From Rubrivivax sp. (GTDB lineage Bacteria; Pseudomonadota; Gammaproteobacteria; Burkholderiales; Burkholderiaceae_C): a DNA stretch of 64,000 bases. The stretch lies in assembly GCA_022842595.1 (NCBI GenBank), contig JALHPF010000003.1, forward strand, positions 1 through 64,000, given 5' to 3'. Shown one piece after another: positions 51,811-61,589 of the stretch. Numbering within the stretch: position 1 is the stretch's first letter; every line of letters begins with the position of its first letter. The notes under the pieces are model-generated. The model worked only from the letters and a program-made list of their open reading frames with translations. It searched no databases and was not told the origin of the DNA. A program made the translations under genes and the position numbers.

Positions 51811-52188
51811 ATGTTCTACGTTGCCACCCAGCGCCTCGCCGACCCAAGCCCCCGCAGCCCCGCGCTCGACGTGGCCGAGGACGACCGCGGCTATACCGTG
51901 ATGCTGAACCTGCCGGGCGTCGGCAAGGAAGACATCCACGTTTCAGTGGAAGGCCGGCGCGTCAGTGTCGAAGCCCAGGCGCCGACGCCCACCCCGGCAC
52001 CCGAAGACAAGCCGGCGGCACCGCGGCTCGTCTACCGCGAACGTGCCGCAGCCCGGTACTCACGCCAGTTCACGCTGCCGCAGGAGGTCGATCAGGCTGA
52101 AGTCAATGCCCGGCTCGAACATGGCGTGCTGACGCTGAGCCTGCCCAAGCGCAGCGCGCGCACCGTGTCGCAGATCACCGTCAACTGA
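51811..52188 (+). CDS. Hsp20/alpha-crystallin small heat-shock protein
   Basis: A 125-residue small chaperone. The alpha-crystallin domain spans about 17-110, from [13 protein letters not shown] through [11 protein letters not shown] to the closing [14 protein letters not shown]. The N-terminal arm is short (about 16 residues) and the conserved I-x-I tail motif is replaced by Q-I-T-V. It holds unfolded proteins during heat stress. AGGAG precedes the ATG. The end overlaps the end of tsaD on the other strand by 8 bp. Confidence 0.9.
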   Translation: MFYVATQRLADPSPRSPALDVAEDDRGYTVMLNLPGVGKEDIHVSVEGRRVSVEAQAPTPTPAPEDKPAAPRLVYRERAAARYSRQFTLPQEVDQAEVNARLEHGVLTLSLPKRSARTVSQITVN

Positions 52189-53215
52189 TATCGGCCAGCG
52201 GCCAGCGTGGCCTGACGTCGAAGGCGCCGTCCTGGCGCAGGTCGGCCAGGCCATGCTGCAGTCGCAACGCGGCGGCCAGCGCGATCATGGCGCCGTTGTC
52301 GGTGCACAGGTGCAGCGGCGGGTAGTGCACCCGTGCCCCCAGCCGCGCCGCACCTGCGTCCAGCGCCGCGCGCAGTTGCAGGTTGGCGCCCACGCCCCCG
52401 GCCACCACCACGCGGCGTGTGCCACTGTCCTTCAGTGCCCGCAGGGTCTTGGTCACCAGTACATCGACGATGGCGGCCTGGGTGGACGCTGCCAGGTCGG
52501 CGATCTGCCGCGGCGAGGGCGCTTCACCCAGCTTGCGGTGCGCTGTCATCACGGCCGTCTTCAGGCCGGCGAAAGAGAAGTCGAGATTGCCGCTGTGCAG
52601 CAGCGGCCTTGGCAGGGCGAATGCCTTCGGGTCGCCTTGCGCGGCCAGCCGCGCCAGCGCCGGGCCGCCCGGGTAGCCCAGGCCCAGCAGCTTGGCACTC
52701 TTGTCGAAGGCTTCGCCGGCGGCGTCGTCGATGGTTTCCCCCAGCAGCGTGTAGCTGCCGACAGCGTCGACCTGCATCAACTGCGTGTGCCCGCCTGACA
52801 CGAGCAAGGCGATGAACGGGAACTCGGGCGCGTCGGGCGCGAGGAACGGCGACAGCAGGTGGCCTTCGAGGTGGTGGATGCCGAGCGTCGGCTTGCCGAG
52901 CGCGGCCCCCAGCGCCACCGCCACGCCCGCGCCCACCAGCAGCGCCCCGGCCAGACCCGGGCCGCGGGTGTAGGCCACCACGTCGACTTCGGCCAGGCTG
53001 CAGCCAGCTTGCGCCAACACCTGGCGGGCCAGCGGCAAGACGCGCCGGATGTGGTCACGCGAGGCCAGCTCGGGCACCACGCCGCCATAGGCTTCATGCA
53101 TCGCCACCTGGCTGTGCAGAGCGTCGGCCAGCAGGCTTGGCGTGTGACCAGGGCGCGCCTCCACCAAGGCGACCCCGGTTTCGTCGCACGAAGACTCGAA
53201 ACCCAGTACTTTCAT
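52181..53215 (-). CDS. tsaD: tRNA threonylcarbamoyladenosine synthase subunit TsaD
   Basis: A 344-residue ASKHA-fold protein that, with TsaB and TsaE, transfers threonylcarbamoyl to A37 of ANN-decoding tRNAs. The N-terminus [13 protein letters not shown] and the metal-binding H-H-L-E-G-H (about 112-117) are intact, as are S-G-G-H-T-Q and G-G-V-G-A-N near the C-terminus. The start is preceded by a 178-bp gap that holds a plus-strand terminator. rpsU, often beside tsaD, is not here. Confidence 0.97.
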   Translation of the reverse strand: MKVLGFESSCDETGVALVEARPGHTPSLLADALHSQVAMHEAYGGVVPELASRDHIRRVLPLARQVLAQAGCSLAEVDVVAYTRGPGLAGALLVGAGVAVALGAALGKPTLGIHHLEGHLLSPFLAPDAPEFPFIALLVSGGHTQLMQVDAVGSYTLLGETIDDAAGEAFDKSAKLLGLGYPGGPALARLAAQGDPKAFALPRPLLHSGNLDFSFAGLKTAVMTAHRKLGEAPSPRQIADLAASTQAAIVDVLVTKTLRALKDSGTRRVVVAGGVGANLQLRAALDAGAARLGARVHYPPLHLCTDNGAMIALAAALRLQHGLADLRQDGAFDVRPRWPLADIS

Positions 53216-53300
53216 GCAGGCAGTTTAGGTGGCGGCGGGCATGCTGATTGCATGACGGAACTCGGCACTGTTTTCGGTGTCTGTCAGTCTCCTCAGCAGG

Positions 53301-53349
53301 GCGTCTGCCCTCTCGGCCTCTCCGCGGAAACGCGGGGAGGCCTTTTTTT
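53301..53349 (+). terminator. plus-strand intrinsic terminator with no matching gene
   Basis: The stem GGCCTCTCCGCG (53315-53326), loop GAAA and CGCGGGGAGGCC (53331-53342) with one G-T pair is followed by seven T (53343-53349): the only textbook terminator in the window. A small AGGGC-GTCT-GCCCT-type hairpin (starting about 53298) comes just before it. Both flanking genes lie on the minus strand, where the hairpin has no T-run, so it terminates a plus-strand RNA that is not annotated. Confidence 0.75.
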
Positions 53350-53393
53350 GCCCGGCTGGCAAGCCGTCACGCCGTGCCGGGGGAGCCCAGTGC

Positions 53394-53732
53394 CTAGTGG
53401 TTTTCCCGAGCGTGGTTGATCGTGTACTTCGGAATCTCGATCGTCACGTCCTCGTTCGAGACGATGGCCTGGCAACTGAGCCGCGAGGTGGGCGTCAGGC
53501 CCCAGGCGCGGTCGAGCAGGTCTTCCTCGCTCTCGTCCATCTCGCCCAAAGATTTGAAGCCCTCTTTCACGATGACGTGGCAGGTGGTGCAGGCGCAACT
53601 CATCTCGCAGGCGTGTTCGATGGCGATGCCGTTTTCCAGCAAGGCCTCGCAGATCGAGGTGCCGCTGGGCACGTCCAGGGTGTCGCCAGCGGGGCAGAGT
53701 TCGGCGTTGGGCAGGATGCGGATGATGGGCAT
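53394..53732 (-). CDS. fdx: ISC-type 2Fe-2S ferredoxin
   Basis: A 112-residue adrenodoxin-like ferredoxin that supplies electrons for Fe-S assembly on IscU. The ligands are Cys42, Cys48, Cys51 (C-x5-C-x2-C in A-C-E-M-S-C-A-C-T-T-C-H) and Cys87 (L-S-C-Q-A). An extra Cys at 46 is typical of ISC ferredoxins. Last gene of the isc operon, 4 bp after hscA. No iscX follows. Confidence 0.96.
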   Translation of the reverse strand: MPIIRILPNAELCPAGDTLDVPSGTSICEALLENGIAIEHACEMSCACTTCHVIVKEGFKSLGEMDESEEDLLDRAWGLTPTSRLSCQAIVSNEDVTIEIPKYTINHARENH

Positions 53733-53736
53733 GGGG

Positions 53737-55596
53737 TCAGATCTCGTCGAGCGTGCGGCCCGACAGCGCCTGCCGGATACCCTGGTTCATGCGGGCCGCG
53801 GCGAAGTTTTCGGTGCCATCGGCCACGGCTTCGACCGCGGCTTCGATGGCATGGGCGTCGTTGCCGGCAGCCACGACTTCCAGCTGCGCCAGCAGACTGT
53901 GGATGGCCTCCAGCTCGCCGGCGTCCAGCAGTGCGGCATCGGCGGCCAGCGCGGCTCGGGTGGCCAGCAGCAGGCGCTGGGCGTCGACCTGTGCCTCGCG
54001 CAGTGAACGCGCTGCCATGTCGTCCTCGGCATGGGCGAAGCCGTCTTTCAGCATCTGCGCGATCTGGTCCTCGGCCAGGCCATAGCTGGGCTTGACAACG
54101 ACCGAGGCCTCGACCCCCGAGCCCTGCTCACGTGCGCTGACGCTGAGCAGCCCGTCGGCGTCGACCTGGAAGGTGACGCGGATGCGCGCCGCCCCGGCCA
54201 CCATCGGCGGGATGCCGCGCAGCTCGAAGCGCGCCAGGCTGCGGCATTCGCCGACCAGGTCGCGTTCGCCCTGGACGACATGGATGGCCATCGCCGTCTG
54301 GCCGTCCTTGAAGGTGGTGAATTCCTGGGCCTTGGCCACGGGGATGGTGGTGTTGCGCTCGATCACGCGCTCGACCAGCCCGCCCATCGTTTCCAGGCCC
54401 AGGCTGAGGGCGATGACATCGAGCAGCAGCAGTTCACCGTCGCGGCTGTTGCCGGCCAGGGCGTTGGCCTGGATGGCGGCGCCAAGCGCCACCACTTCGT
54501 CGGGGTTGACATTGGTCAGCACCGGGCGGCCGAAGAGTTCGCTCACCAGGGTGCGCACGAGCGGCATGCGGGTGCTGCCACCGACCATCACGACGCCCTG
54601 GACTTCGTCGCGGCCGAGCCTGGCGTCGCGCAGCACCTTGCGCACAGCGGCCAGCGTGCGGTCGACCAGCGGCCGAGCCAGCGTGTCCAGCTGTTCACGG
54701 CTGACGCTGACCTGCGCCATGCCGCCAGCCAGCGCTGCCTGCCAGGCGGCGACGGGCGCGTCGCTCAGCGCTTCCTTCACGGCACGTGCGGCCACCAGTG
54801 CGGCACGCTTGTCGTGGGCACTGTCGGCCTGCACGCCGGCCTGGGCCAGCGCCCAGTCGGCCAGGGCGTGGTCGATGTCGTCACCGCCGAGTGCGGCGTC
54901 GCCGCCGGTGGCCACCACCTCGAACACGCCTGCGGTCAGGCGCAGCAGGCTGATGTCGAAGGTGCCGCCGCCCAGGTCGTAGACGGCGTAGAGCCCTTCG
55001 CTGCCGTTGTCCAGCCCGTAGGCGACGGCGGCGGCGGTGGGCTCGCTGATCAGACGCAGCACATTCAGTCCGGCCAGCTGGGCGGCGTCCTTGGTTGCCT
55101 GGCGCTGGGCATCGTCGAAGTAGGCCGGCACGGTGATGACGGCGCCGAAGATCTCGTCGGTGTCGAAGGTGTCTTCGGCACGCTGGCGCAGGCTGGCCAG
55201 GATTTCGGCGGAAACTTCCACCGGCGTCTTCTCGCCGTCCCGCGTGGTCACGGCCAGCATGCCGGGGCGGTCGACGAAGCGGTAGGGCAGCTTGCCGGCG
55301 CCCTGGATGTCGGCCAGGCGGCGACCCATGAAGCGCTTGACCGAGACGAGCGTGTTCTCGGCGTCGTCGGCCTGCGCGGCGCGGGCCTCGAAGCCGATCT
55401 GGCGGCCCCCGCCTTCGAGGTAACGCACAGCCGAAGGCAAGAGCACGCGGCCTTGCGCGTCGGGCAGGCATTCGGCCACGCCGTGGCGCACGGCCGCGAC
55501 CAGCGAATGCGTGGTACCCAGGTCGATGCCCACGGCGATGCGTCGCTGGTGCGGGTCAGGTGCCTGGCCGGGTTCGGAGATTTGCAGCAGAGCCAT
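53737..55596 (-). CDS. hscA: Fe-S biogenesis chaperone HscA
   Basis: A 619-residue specialised Hsp70 that, with HscB, helps release Fe-S clusters from IscU. The ATPase domain shows [12 protein letters not shown] near 23-34, [10 protein letters not shown] and V-G-G-S-T-R-M-P; the substrate domain and helical lid follow. It lacks the C-terminal EEVD-type tail and the long lid end of DnaK, as HscA proteins do. 9 bp after hscB. Confidence 0.97.
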   Translation of the reverse strand: MALLQISEPGQAPDPHQRRIAVGIDLGTTHSLVAAVRHGVAECLPDAQGRVLLPSAVRYLEGGGRQIGFEARAAQADDAENTLVSVKRFMGRRLADIQGAGKLPYRFVDRPGMLAVTTRDGEKTPVEVSAEILASLRQRAEDTFDTDEIFGAVITVPAYFDDAQRQATKDAAQLAGLNVLRLISEPTAAAVAYGLDNGSEGLYAVYDLGGGTFDISLLRLTAGVFEVVATGGDAALGGDDIDHALADWALAQAGVQADSAHDKRAALVAARAVKEALSDAPVAAWQAALAGGMAQVSVSREQLDTLARPLVDRTLAAVRKVLRDARLGRDEVQGVVMVGGSTRMPLVRTLVSELFGRPVLTNVNPDEVVALGAAIQANALAGNSRDGELLLLDVIALSLGLETMGGLVERVIERNTTIPVAKAQEFTTFKDGQTAMAIHVVQGERDLVGECRSLARFELRGIPPMVAGAARIRVTFQVDADGLLSVSAREQGSGVEASVVVKPSYGLAEDQIAQMLKDGFAHAEDDMAARSLREAQVDAQRLLLATRAALAADAALLDAGELEAIHSLLAQLEVVAAGNDAHAIEAAVEAVADGTENFAAARMNQGIRQALSGRTLDEI

Positions 55597-55605
55597 CGGG
55601 AAAGG

Positions 55606-56160
55606 TCAGCGGTTGGGATCCAGGGCATCGAGGCGGCGCTCGACATCCTGGCGAAAACGGCTCATGAACATCAGCGCCCGCACCTGCTGGGCAGCGGCGG
55701 CGGGCTGGTCGGCTTCGTCCAGCAGACGCTGGGTGTCGGCCAGGCTGACACGCTGTTCGGCATCGAGCTCGGCCTGCAAGGCTTCAACCTCGGCCAGGGC
55801 TCGAGCGTCCTCGAGCGACTCGCGCCAGGCCATCTGCTGCATCAGGAAATGCGCCGGCATCGCCGTGTTGCGCTCGGCGTCGACCGAGGCCCCGCGCAGT
55901 TCACACAGGTAGGCAGCGCGCTTGATCGGGTCTTTCAGGCGCTGATGAGCCTCGTTCACGCGCACGGCCCACTGCATCGCGATGCGTTGGGCCGAAGCGC
56001 CCTCGCTGGCAAAACGGTCGGGGTGCGTTGCAGCCTGCAGGCGGCGCCATTGCTGGTCGAGCAAGGCACGATCGAGCGCGAACTTCGGTGGCAGACCGAA
56101 GAGCGTGAAGTCGTCGTCGTCCAGCCTCAAGGTGGGTTCAGACGCGGAACGACTCACCAC
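55606..56160 (-). CDS. hscB: Fe-S biogenesis co-chaperone HscB
   Basis: A 184-residue J-domain protein that recruits IscU to HscA. The J-domain (about 17-80) keeps H-P-D-R-F, and the C-terminal three-helix part binds IscU. The start overlaps the iscA stop by 23 bp, more than elsewhere in this operon; residues 1-14 are less conserved, but no better in-frame ATG lies downstream before the J-domain start. Confidence 0.95.
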   Translation of the reverse strand: MVSRSASEPTLRLDDDDFTLFGLPPKFALDRALLDQQWRRLQAATHPDRFASEGASAQRIAMQWAVRVNEAHQRLKDPIKRAAYLCELRGASVDAERNTAMPAHFLMQQMAWRESLEDARALAEVEALQAELDAEQRVSLADTQRLLDEADQPAAAAQQVRALMFMSRFRQDVERRLDALDPNR

Positions 56161-56461
56161 AGCCGCAACGGTCCTTCTCGCGCGGGTTGTGGAACTTGAA
56201 GCCTTCGTTCAGGCCTTCGCGCACGAAGTCGAGTTCGGTGCCGTCGATGTAGGGCAGGCTCTTCGGGTCGACCAGCACTTTCACGCCGTGGTCCTCGAAG
56301 ATCACGTCTTCAGGGGCCACGTCGTCGGCATATTCCAGCTTGTACGCCAGGCCGGAGCAGCCGGTGGTCTTCACGCCCAGGCGCACGCCGACGCCCTTGC
56401 CGCGCCGGCTGATGTAGCGCGAAACATGGCGGGCGGCGGCTTCGGTCAGGGTAACGGACAT
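56138..56461 (-). CDS. iscA: A-type Fe-S carrier IscA
   Basis: A 107-residue carrier that moves Fe-S clusters to targets. The three ligands are Cys35 (T-G-C-S-G), Cys99 and Cys101 (C-G-C-G-E-S-F). 13 bp after iscU. Confidence 0.97.
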   Translation of the reverse strand: MSVTLTEAAARHVSRYISRRGKGVGVRLGVKTTGCSGLAYKLEYADDVAPEDVIFEDHGVKVLVDPKSLPYIDGTELDFVREGLNEGFKFHNPREKDRCGCGESFRV

Positions 56462-56474
56462 GGGAATGTCGACC

Positions 56475-56888
56475 TCAGTGCGTCTCGCTGGTGGCAGGGG
56501 TGGCTGCGCCGTGCCGCGACTTGTAGTCCTGCACGGCCGCCTTGATGGCGTCTTCGGCCAGGATGCTGCAGTGGATCTTCACCGGAGGCAGCGCCAGTTC
56601 TTCGGCGATCTGGGTGTTCTTGATGGTCGCGGCCTCGTCCAGGGTCTTGCCCTTCACCCATTCGGTGACGAGCGAACTCGACGCGATGGCCGAGCCGCAG
56701 CCGTAGGTCTTGAAACGCGCGTCCTCGATCAACCCGGTTTCGGGATTGACCTTGATCTGAAGCTTCATCACGTCGCCGCAGGCCGGCGCACCGACCATGC
56801 CGGTGCCGACACTGTCGTCGCCCTTGTCGAAGCTGCCGACGTTGCGCGGGTTCTCGTAGTGGTCGACGACCTTTTCGCTGTATGCCAT
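56475..56888 (-). CDS. iscU: Fe-S scaffold protein IscU
   Basis: A 137-residue scaffold on which clusters are built. Cys37, Cys64 and Cys107 and Asp39 form the site (A-C-G-D, Y-G-C-G-S and K-I-H-C-S), and L-P-P-V-K at 100-104 is the HscA recognition motif. ATG 56888 gives the standard N-terminus ([11 protein letters not shown]). 26 bp after iscS. Confidence 0.98.
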   Translation of the reverse strand: MAYSEKVVDHYENPRNVGSFDKGDDSVGTGMVGAPACGDVMKLQIKVNPETGLIEDARFKTYGCGSAIASSSLVTEWVKGKTLDEAATIKNTQIAEELALPPVKIHCSILAEDAIKAAVQDYKSRHGAATPATSETH

Positions 56889-56914
56889 GGTGTTTACTCC
56901 TGAGTCCGGGGGGG

Positions 56915-58129
56915 TCAGTGGGCAGCCCACTGGATCGTGCTGATGTCGATGCCGTCCTTGAACATCTCCCACAGCGGTGAAAGCTCGCGCAGCTTGGCCA
57001 CCCGGTCCTGCAGGGTGCTGACCGCGTAGTCGATCTCTTCGACGGTGGTGAAGCGGCCGATCGTCATGCGCAGGCTGGAATGCGCCAGTTCGTCGCTGCG
57101 GCCCAGGGCGCGCAGCACATAGCTGGGTTCGAGGCTGGCGCTGGTACAGGCGCTGCCGCTGCTGACCGCGATGCCCTTCACGCCCATGATCAGCGATTCA
57201 CCTTCGACGAAGTTGAAACTGGCGTTGACGTTGTGCGGCACGCGGCGCTCGAGGTCGCCATTGATGAACACCTGCTCAATGGTGGAAATGCCGTCCAGCA
57301 GGCGCTTTTGCAGCATGCGGATACGCTCGATCTCGGTACCCATCTCGGCCTTGGCGATCTCGAACGCCAGGCCCATGCCCACACACTGGTGTGTGGGCAG
57401 GCTGCCAGAACGCATGCCACGTTCGTGGCCACCGCCGTGCATCTGCGCTTCGATCCGGATACGGGGCTTGCGGCGCACATACAGCGCGCCGATGCCCTTG
57501 GGGCCATAGGTCTTGTGCGAGGCCAGGCTCATCAGGTCGACCGGAAGGGCCTGCAGGTCGATGACGACCTTGCCGGTGGCCTGCGCCGCATCGACGTGCA
57601 GGAAGATGCCGCGCTCGCGGCACAGGGTGCCGATGGCCGTGATGTCCTGGATGACGCCGATCTCGTTGTTGACGAACAGGATCGAGGCCAGGATGGTGTC
57701 AGGGCGCAAGGCAGCCTTGAACTTGTCCAGGTCGAGCAGGCCGTTTTCCTCGACGTCGAGGTAGGTCACCTCGAAGCCCTGGCGCTCGAGTTCACGCATG
57801 GTGTCGAGCACCGCCTTGTGCTCGGTCTTCAGCGTGACGAGGTGCTTGCCGCGGCTGGCGTAGAAGTGTGCTGCGCCCTTGATGGCGAGGTTGATCGACT
57901 CGGTGGCGCCGCTGGTCCAGACGATCTCGCGCGGGTCGGCGTTCACCAGGCTGGCCACCTGCTCGCGGGCCTTCTCGACGGCGGCTTCGGCTTCCCAGCC
58001 CCAGGCGTGACTGCGGCTGGCCGGATTGCCGAAATGCTCGCGCAGCCAGGGAATCATCGCGTCGACGACGCGCGGGTCGCACGGCGTCGTGGAGCCGTAA
58101 TCCATGTAGATGGGGAAGTGCGGGGTCAT
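56915..58129 (-). CDS. iscS: cysteine desulfurase IscS
   Basis: A 404-residue PLP enzyme that takes sulfur from cysteine for Fe-S clusters and tRNA thiolation. Lys206 (S-H-K-T-Y-G-P-K-G) binds PLP, and Cys328 in S-S-G-S-A-C-T-S-A carries the persulfide. ATG 58129 gives exactly the E. coli length; the longer frame runs into iscR. Confidence 0.98.
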   Translation of the reverse strand: MTPHFPIYMDYGSTTPCDPRVVDAMIPWLREHFGNPASRSHAWGWEAEAAVEKAREQVASLVNADPREIVWTSGATESINLAIKGAAHFYASRGKHLVTLKTEHKAVLDTMRELERQGFEVTYLDVEENGLLDLDKFKAALRPDTILASILFVNNEIGVIQDITAIGTLCRERGIFLHVDAAQATGKVVIDLQALPVDLMSLASHKTYGPKGIGALYVRRKPRIRIEAQMHGGGHERGMRSGSLPTHQCVGMGLAFEIAKAEMGTEIERIRMLQKRLLDGISTIEQVFINGDLERRVPHNVNASFNFVEGESLIMGVKGIAVSSGSACTSASLEPSYVLRALGRSDELAHSSLRMTIGRFTTVEEIDYAVSTLQDRVAKLRELSPLWEMFKDGIDISTIQWAAH

Positions 58130-58157
58130 GGTCGTCGCGCTTTGCTTGTTGAAGGCT

Positions 58158-58691
58158 TTACTTGTTGAAGGCGTTCCCGAGCGCAAACACGCTGTTGGGT
58201 GCAGTGATCTTGATGGGCTTGACCACCGGCTGGCTCGAGATGGCACGCTTGACCGGTGCTTCGTCGATCGACACGCCCTTGGCCAGTTGCTCGTCCACCA
58301 GCTTCTTCAGCGAGATCGATTCGAGGAACTCGATCATCCGGGTGTTCAGGCTGGTCCAGAGGTCGTGCGTCATGCACTTGCCGCTGTCCTCGCCCATGCA
58401 GCCTTCCTTGCCGGCGCAGCCGGTCGCGTCGATCGGCTCGTCGACGGCGGTGATGATGTCGGCCACGCTGATCTCTGCCGAGGACCGGCCCAGCGAATAG
58501 CCGCCACCGGGGCCGCGCGTGCTTTCGACCAGTTCGTGGCGGCGCAGCTTGCCGAACAGCTGCTCCAGGTAAGACAGCGAGATCTGCTGGCGCTGGCTGA
58601 TCGCGGCCAACGCCACCGGGCCGGCGTTGGAACGCAGCGCCAGGTCGATCATCGCGGTGACGGCAAAGCGCCCTTTGGTGGTGAGTCGCAT
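58158..58691 (-). CDS. iscR: Fe-S cluster regulator IscR
   Basis: A 177-residue Rrf2-family repressor that senses Fe-S status by binding a 2Fe-2S cluster. A winged helix (about 1-80; [11 protein letters not shown] and G-P-G-G-G-Y-S-L-G) is followed by the ligands Cys92, Cys98 and Cys106. The last spacing is C-x7-C rather than the C-x5-C of E. coli. ATG 58691 is set by an AGGAG 7 bases before it. First gene of the isc operon, with its own operators upstream. Confidence 0.97.
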   Translation of the reverse strand: MRLTTKGRFAVTAMIDLALRSNAGPVALAAISQRQQISLSYLEQLFGKLRRHELVESTRGPGGGYSLGRSSAEISVADIITAVDEPIDATGCAGKEGCMGEDSGKCMTHDLWTSLNTRMIEFLESISLKKLVDEQLAKGVSIDEAPVKRAISSQPVVKPIKITAPNSVFALGNAFNK

Positions 58692-58707
58692 GTCGGAACT
58701 CCTGCGA

Positions 58708-58723
58708 CCGGCGAATGCGCCGG
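58708..58723 (-). promoter_or_regulatory. leader hairpin before iscR
   Basis: CCGGCG, loop of four, CGCCGG lies just before the ribosome site of iscR. It could limit ribosome access or act as a target for a regulatory RNA; E. coli iscRSUA is controlled by RyhB, but no such RNA is seen here. Confidence 0.35.
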
Positions 58724-58780
58724 CCGGTGGTTGGCAGTGAAAACCCTGAGGGAGACGGCATCCTCCGTCGCCCCGGCTTG

Positions 58781-58805
58781 AATCCAAGTATTTTGGTCAA
58801 GTATG
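58781..58805 (-). promoter_or_regulatory. IscR operator, proximal
   Basis: The 25-bp minus-strand site matches the E. coli type 1 IscR consensus, as I remember it (ATASYYGACT-RWWWY-AGTCRRSTAT), at 19 of 25 positions. The left half (ATACTTGACC) is nearly perfect, the right half weaker. It overlaps the predicted -10 CATACT (58801-58806). Confidence 0.7.
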
Positions 58806-58830
58806 CCTTAAGCCGACTGTTTTAGTCAAG
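58801..58830 (-). promoter_or_regulatory. iscR promoter
   Basis: A -35 TTGACT (58825-58830) and -10 CATACT (58801-58806) are spaced by 18 bp on the minus strand. Each lies in one of the two IscR operators, so bound IscR would block RNA polymerase. Confidence 0.6.
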
Positions 58831-58834
58831 CTTA
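58810..58834 (-). promoter_or_regulatory. IscR operator, distal
   Basis: The 25-bp site matches the type 1 IscR consensus at 21 of 25 positions, including both GACT and AGTC halves around AAAAC. It overlaps the stop codon (58822-58824) and last codons of the phosphatase gene upstream. Confidence 0.75.
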
Positions 58835-59391
58835 CCGACGGCGCCAGTGGGGGTGAGGCTGGCCTGCAGCCGCACGACCAGCCCGTCACAAGCGCCCTCC
58901 ACGAGGTCCAGCACACGGTCGAAACCGGCGGGGGCACCGTAGTAGGGGTCGGGCACCTGGGTGGTGCCAAGAGGCACCGATGCGAAGGCCAGCAGCAGTT
59001 CCATGCGAGCACCGTGGCCTTCGGGCGCCTTGCGCTGGAGCCAGGCCAGGTTGTCGTCGTCCATCGCCAGCACCCAGTCGAAGCGATGGAAGTCATCGGG
59101 CCGGACCGGGCGCGCGCGCAGGGGGCTTAGGTCGTAACCGCGGCGCGTGCCGGCGGCGATGGCCCGCGGGTCGGGCGCTTCACCGCTGTGGTACCCATGG
59201 GTGCCGGCGGAATCCACCAGCACCTGGCCCTGCAGCCCGGCCTGCTGCAGCTTGCGCCGCAGCACGGCTTCGGCCGTCGGCGAGCGGCAGATGTTGCCCA
59301 TGCAGACCATCAACACCCGCACGCTGGCATCCGCCCCGCTGGCGGCCTGGGCGTCGTCGCGCTGGAAAAAACGCTTGAGGCCGTCGATCAC
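58822..59391 (-). CDS. low-molecular-weight protein-tyrosine phosphatase
   Basis: A 189-residue phosphatase. The P-loop C-M-G-N-I-C-R-S is at about 30-37 and the general acid Asp in D-P-Y-Y-G near 148. These enzymes control tyrosine kinases of capsule synthesis or other targets; no kinase or capsule gene is nearby. About 22 extra residues precede the normal N-terminus, including a basic/aromatic K-R-F-F-Q-R. The start is GTG 59391, overlapping the uvrB stop as GTGA; a later start cannot be excluded. The gene's end carries half of the iscR control region. Confidence 0.88.
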   Translation of the reverse strand: MIDGLKRFFQRDDAQAASGADASVRVLMVCMGNICRSPTAEAVLRRKLQQAGLQGQVLVDSAGTHGYHSGEAPDPRAIAAGTRRGYDLSPLRARPVRPDDFHRFDWVLAMDDDNLAWLQRKAPEGHGARMELLLAFASVPLGTTQVPDPYYGAPAGFDRVLDLVEGACDGLVVRLQASLTPTGAVGKLD

Positions 59392-61529
59392 GGCCTGCCC
59401 CCCGGGCCAGTGGTTGCCGGGACGAATGGCACGACATTGAGATCGTGCCCGGGTGCACCGAAGGCCTGTTCACGCAGCAGCGACAGCTGGTCGCGCACGC
59501 GCGCCGCCTTCTCGAATTCGAGGTTGCGCGCATGCTCGAGCATCTGGCGCTCCAGCAGCTTGATGCGCTTGCCCAGGTCCTTTTCGCTCATGGCCTCGAC
59601 CTCGGCCGCGGCCTGCGCGTTCTTCAGGTCGTCCTTGGCGGTCTTGTCCGAGACCACGCCGTCGATCAGGTCGCGGACCTTCTTGTTCAGCGCCTTGGGC
59701 GTGATGCCCATCGCCAGGTTGTGGGCAATCTGCTTGGCCCGGCGGCGCTCGGTCTCGCCGATCGCCGCCTTCATGCTGTCGGTCATGCGGTCGGCATAGA
59801 GGATGGCACGACCGTTCAGGTTGCGCGCAGCACGACCGATGGTCTGGATCAGGCTGCGCTCGGCACGAAGGAAGCCTTCCTTGTCGGCGTCGAGGATGGC
59901 CACCAGGCTCACTTCAGGCAGATCCAGACCTTCACGCAGCAGGTTGATGCCCACCAGCACGTCGAAGGTGCCCAGGCGCAGGTCGCGCAGGATCTCGACG
60001 CGTTCGACGGTGTCGATGTCGCTGTGCAGGTAACGCACCTTCACGCCGTTGTCCGACAGGTAGTCGGTCAGCTGCTCGGCCATGCGCTTGGTCAGCGTCG
60101 TGATCAGCACACGTTCGGCCTTGTCGACGCGGATGCGGATTTCCTGCAGCACGTCGTCGACCTGGTTGGCGGCCGGGCGCACCTCGACTTCGGGGTCGAG
60201 CAGGCCGGTGGGCCGCACCACCTGTTCCACCACCTGGCCCGCATGTTCCTTTTCCCAGTTCGCGGGCGTGGCCGACACGAACACCGTCTGCCGCATCTTT
60301 CCTTCGAATTCCTCGAACTTCAGCGGCCGGTTGTCCAGCGCGCTGGGCAGGCGGAAACCGTACTCGACCAGCGTGGTCTTGCGCGCGCGGTCGCCGTTGT
60401 ACATGCCACCGAACTGGCCGATGAGCACGTGGCTCTCGTCCATGAACATCAGCGCGTCCCGGGCCAGGTAGTCCACCAGCGTCGGCGGCGGGTCGCCGGG
60501 CTTGGCGCCGCTGAGGTGGCGCGTGTAGTTCTCGATGCCCTTGCAGTGGCCCACCTCCTGCAGCATCTCCAGGTCGAAGCGGGTGCGCTGCTCCAGGCGC
60601 TGGGCCTCAACCAGCTTGCCGTTCTTCACGAACTCGTCCAGCCGCAGGCGCAGTTCGTCCTTGATAGTGGTGATGGCGTCCACCACTCGTTCCCGCGGCG
60701 TCACGTAATGGCTGCTCGGGTAAACGGTGAAACGCGGGATCTTCTGCCGCACCTTGCCGGTCAGAGGGTCCAGCAGCTGCAGGCTCTCGACCTCGTCGTC
60801 GAAGAGCTCGATGCGCAGCGCCAGTTCGCTGTGCTCGGCCGGGAACACGTCGATGGTGTCGCCGCGCACGCGGAAAGACCCGCGGCTGAAGTCCATCTCG
60901 TTGCGCTTGTACTGCATGCGGATCAGCTGCTGGATCAGATCGCGCTGGCTGACGCGGTCACCCACGCGCATCGTCATCACCATCTTGTGATAGTCGGCGG
61001 GGTTGCCGATGCCGTAGATGGCGCTCACGCTGGCGACGATCACCACGTCGCGCCGCTCCAGCAGGCTTTTCGTGGCCGACAGGCGCATCTGCTCGATGTG
61101 CTCGTTGATGGCGCTGTCCTTCTCGATGAACAGGTCGCGCTGCGGCACGTAGGCCTCGGGCTGGTAATAGTCGTAGTAGCTGACGAAGTACTCCACTGCG
61201 TTCTTCGGGAAGAACTCGCGGAACTCGCTGTACAGCTGCGCCGCCAGGGTCTTGTTCGGCGCAAACACGATGGCCGGCCGCCCCATGCGGGCGATGACAT
61301 TGGCCATCGTGAAGGTCTTGCCCGAACCCGTCACGCCCAGCAGCGTCTGGTACTGCAGGCCGTCCTCGATGCCTTCGACGAGCTGGTTGATGGCCGTGGG
61401 CTGGTCGCCGGCCGGCGGGTAGGGCTGGTACAGCTGGAACGGCGAATCCGGGTAGGAAACGAAGATGCCGGTGTCCGGAACGGCGGCCACTTCATGCAGC
61501 TCAGCGGCCACGGGTGCGATCGCGCTCAT
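59388..61529 (-). CDS. uvrB: excinuclease ABC subunit UvrB
   Basis: A 713-residue helicase-like core of nucleotide excision repair, which takes damaged DNA from UvrA and recruits UvrC. The Walker A G-V-T-G-S-G-K-T, the damage-clamping beta-hairpin region [10 protein letters not shown], the helicase motif F-M-D-E-S-H and the C-terminal UVR motif ([22 protein letters not shown]) are all present. An N-terminal extension of about 20 residues precedes the usual start at F-x-L-Y-x-P-Y-x-P. No SOS (LexA) box is seen in the 60-bp gap to the divergent aminotransferase. Confidence 0.97.
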   Translation of the reverse strand: MSAIAPVAAELHEVAAVPDTGIFVSYPDSPFQLYQPYPPAGDQPTAINQLVEGIEDGLQYQTLLGVTGSGKTFTMANVIARMGRPAIVFAPNKTLAAQLYSEFREFFPKNAVEYFVSYYDYYQPEAYVPQRDLFIEKDSAINEHIEQMRLSATKSLLERRDVVIVASVSAIYGIGNPADYHKMVMTMRVGDRVSQRDLIQQLIRMQYKRNEMDFSRGSFRVRGDTIDVFPAEHSELALRIELFDDEVESLQLLDPLTGKVRQKIPRFTVYPSSHYVTPRERVVDAITTIKDELRLRLDEFVKNGKLVEAQRLEQRTRFDLEMLQEVGHCKGIENYTRHLSGAKPGDPPPTLVDYLARDALMFMDESHVLIGQFGGMYNGDRARKTTLVEYGFRLPSALDNRPLKFEEFEGKMRQTVFVSATPANWEKEHAGQVVEQVVRPTGLLDPEVEVRPAANQVDDVLQEIRIRVDKAERVLITTLTKRMAEQLTDYLSDNGVKVRYLHSDIDTVERVEILRDLRLGTFDVLVGINLLREGLDLPEVSLVAILDADKEGFLRAERSLIQTIGRAARNLNGRAILYADRMTDSMKAAIGETERRRAKQIAHNLAMGITPKALNKKVRDLIDGVVSDKTAKDDLKNAQAAAEVEAMSEKDLGKRIKLLERQMLEHARNLEFEKAARVRDQLSLLREQAFGAPGHDLNVVPFVPATTGPGGRP

Positions 61530-61589
61530 CGGGGCGTCCTAAAATTGGTGTTCAACCTGCCAGCCTACATCAGCCCACGAAAGACCACG

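Noticed and set aside
53252..53419. A 55-codon plus-strand frame starting ATGACGGAACTC across the orphan terminator.
   Set aside because: It runs through the terminator stem and into fdx antisense; no ribosome site. The structure points to RNA, not protein.
59445..61589. A long in-frame extension upstream of the aromatic aminotransferase, running antisense through uvrB.
   Set aside because: The aminotransferase family starts at 61590; the extension is opposite uvrB and has no homologous content.
61530..61589. A LexA (SOS) box before uvrB.
   Set aside because: No CTGT-N8-ACAG-type or similar palindrome in the gap; uvrB is SOS-controlled in E. coli but this is not visible here.
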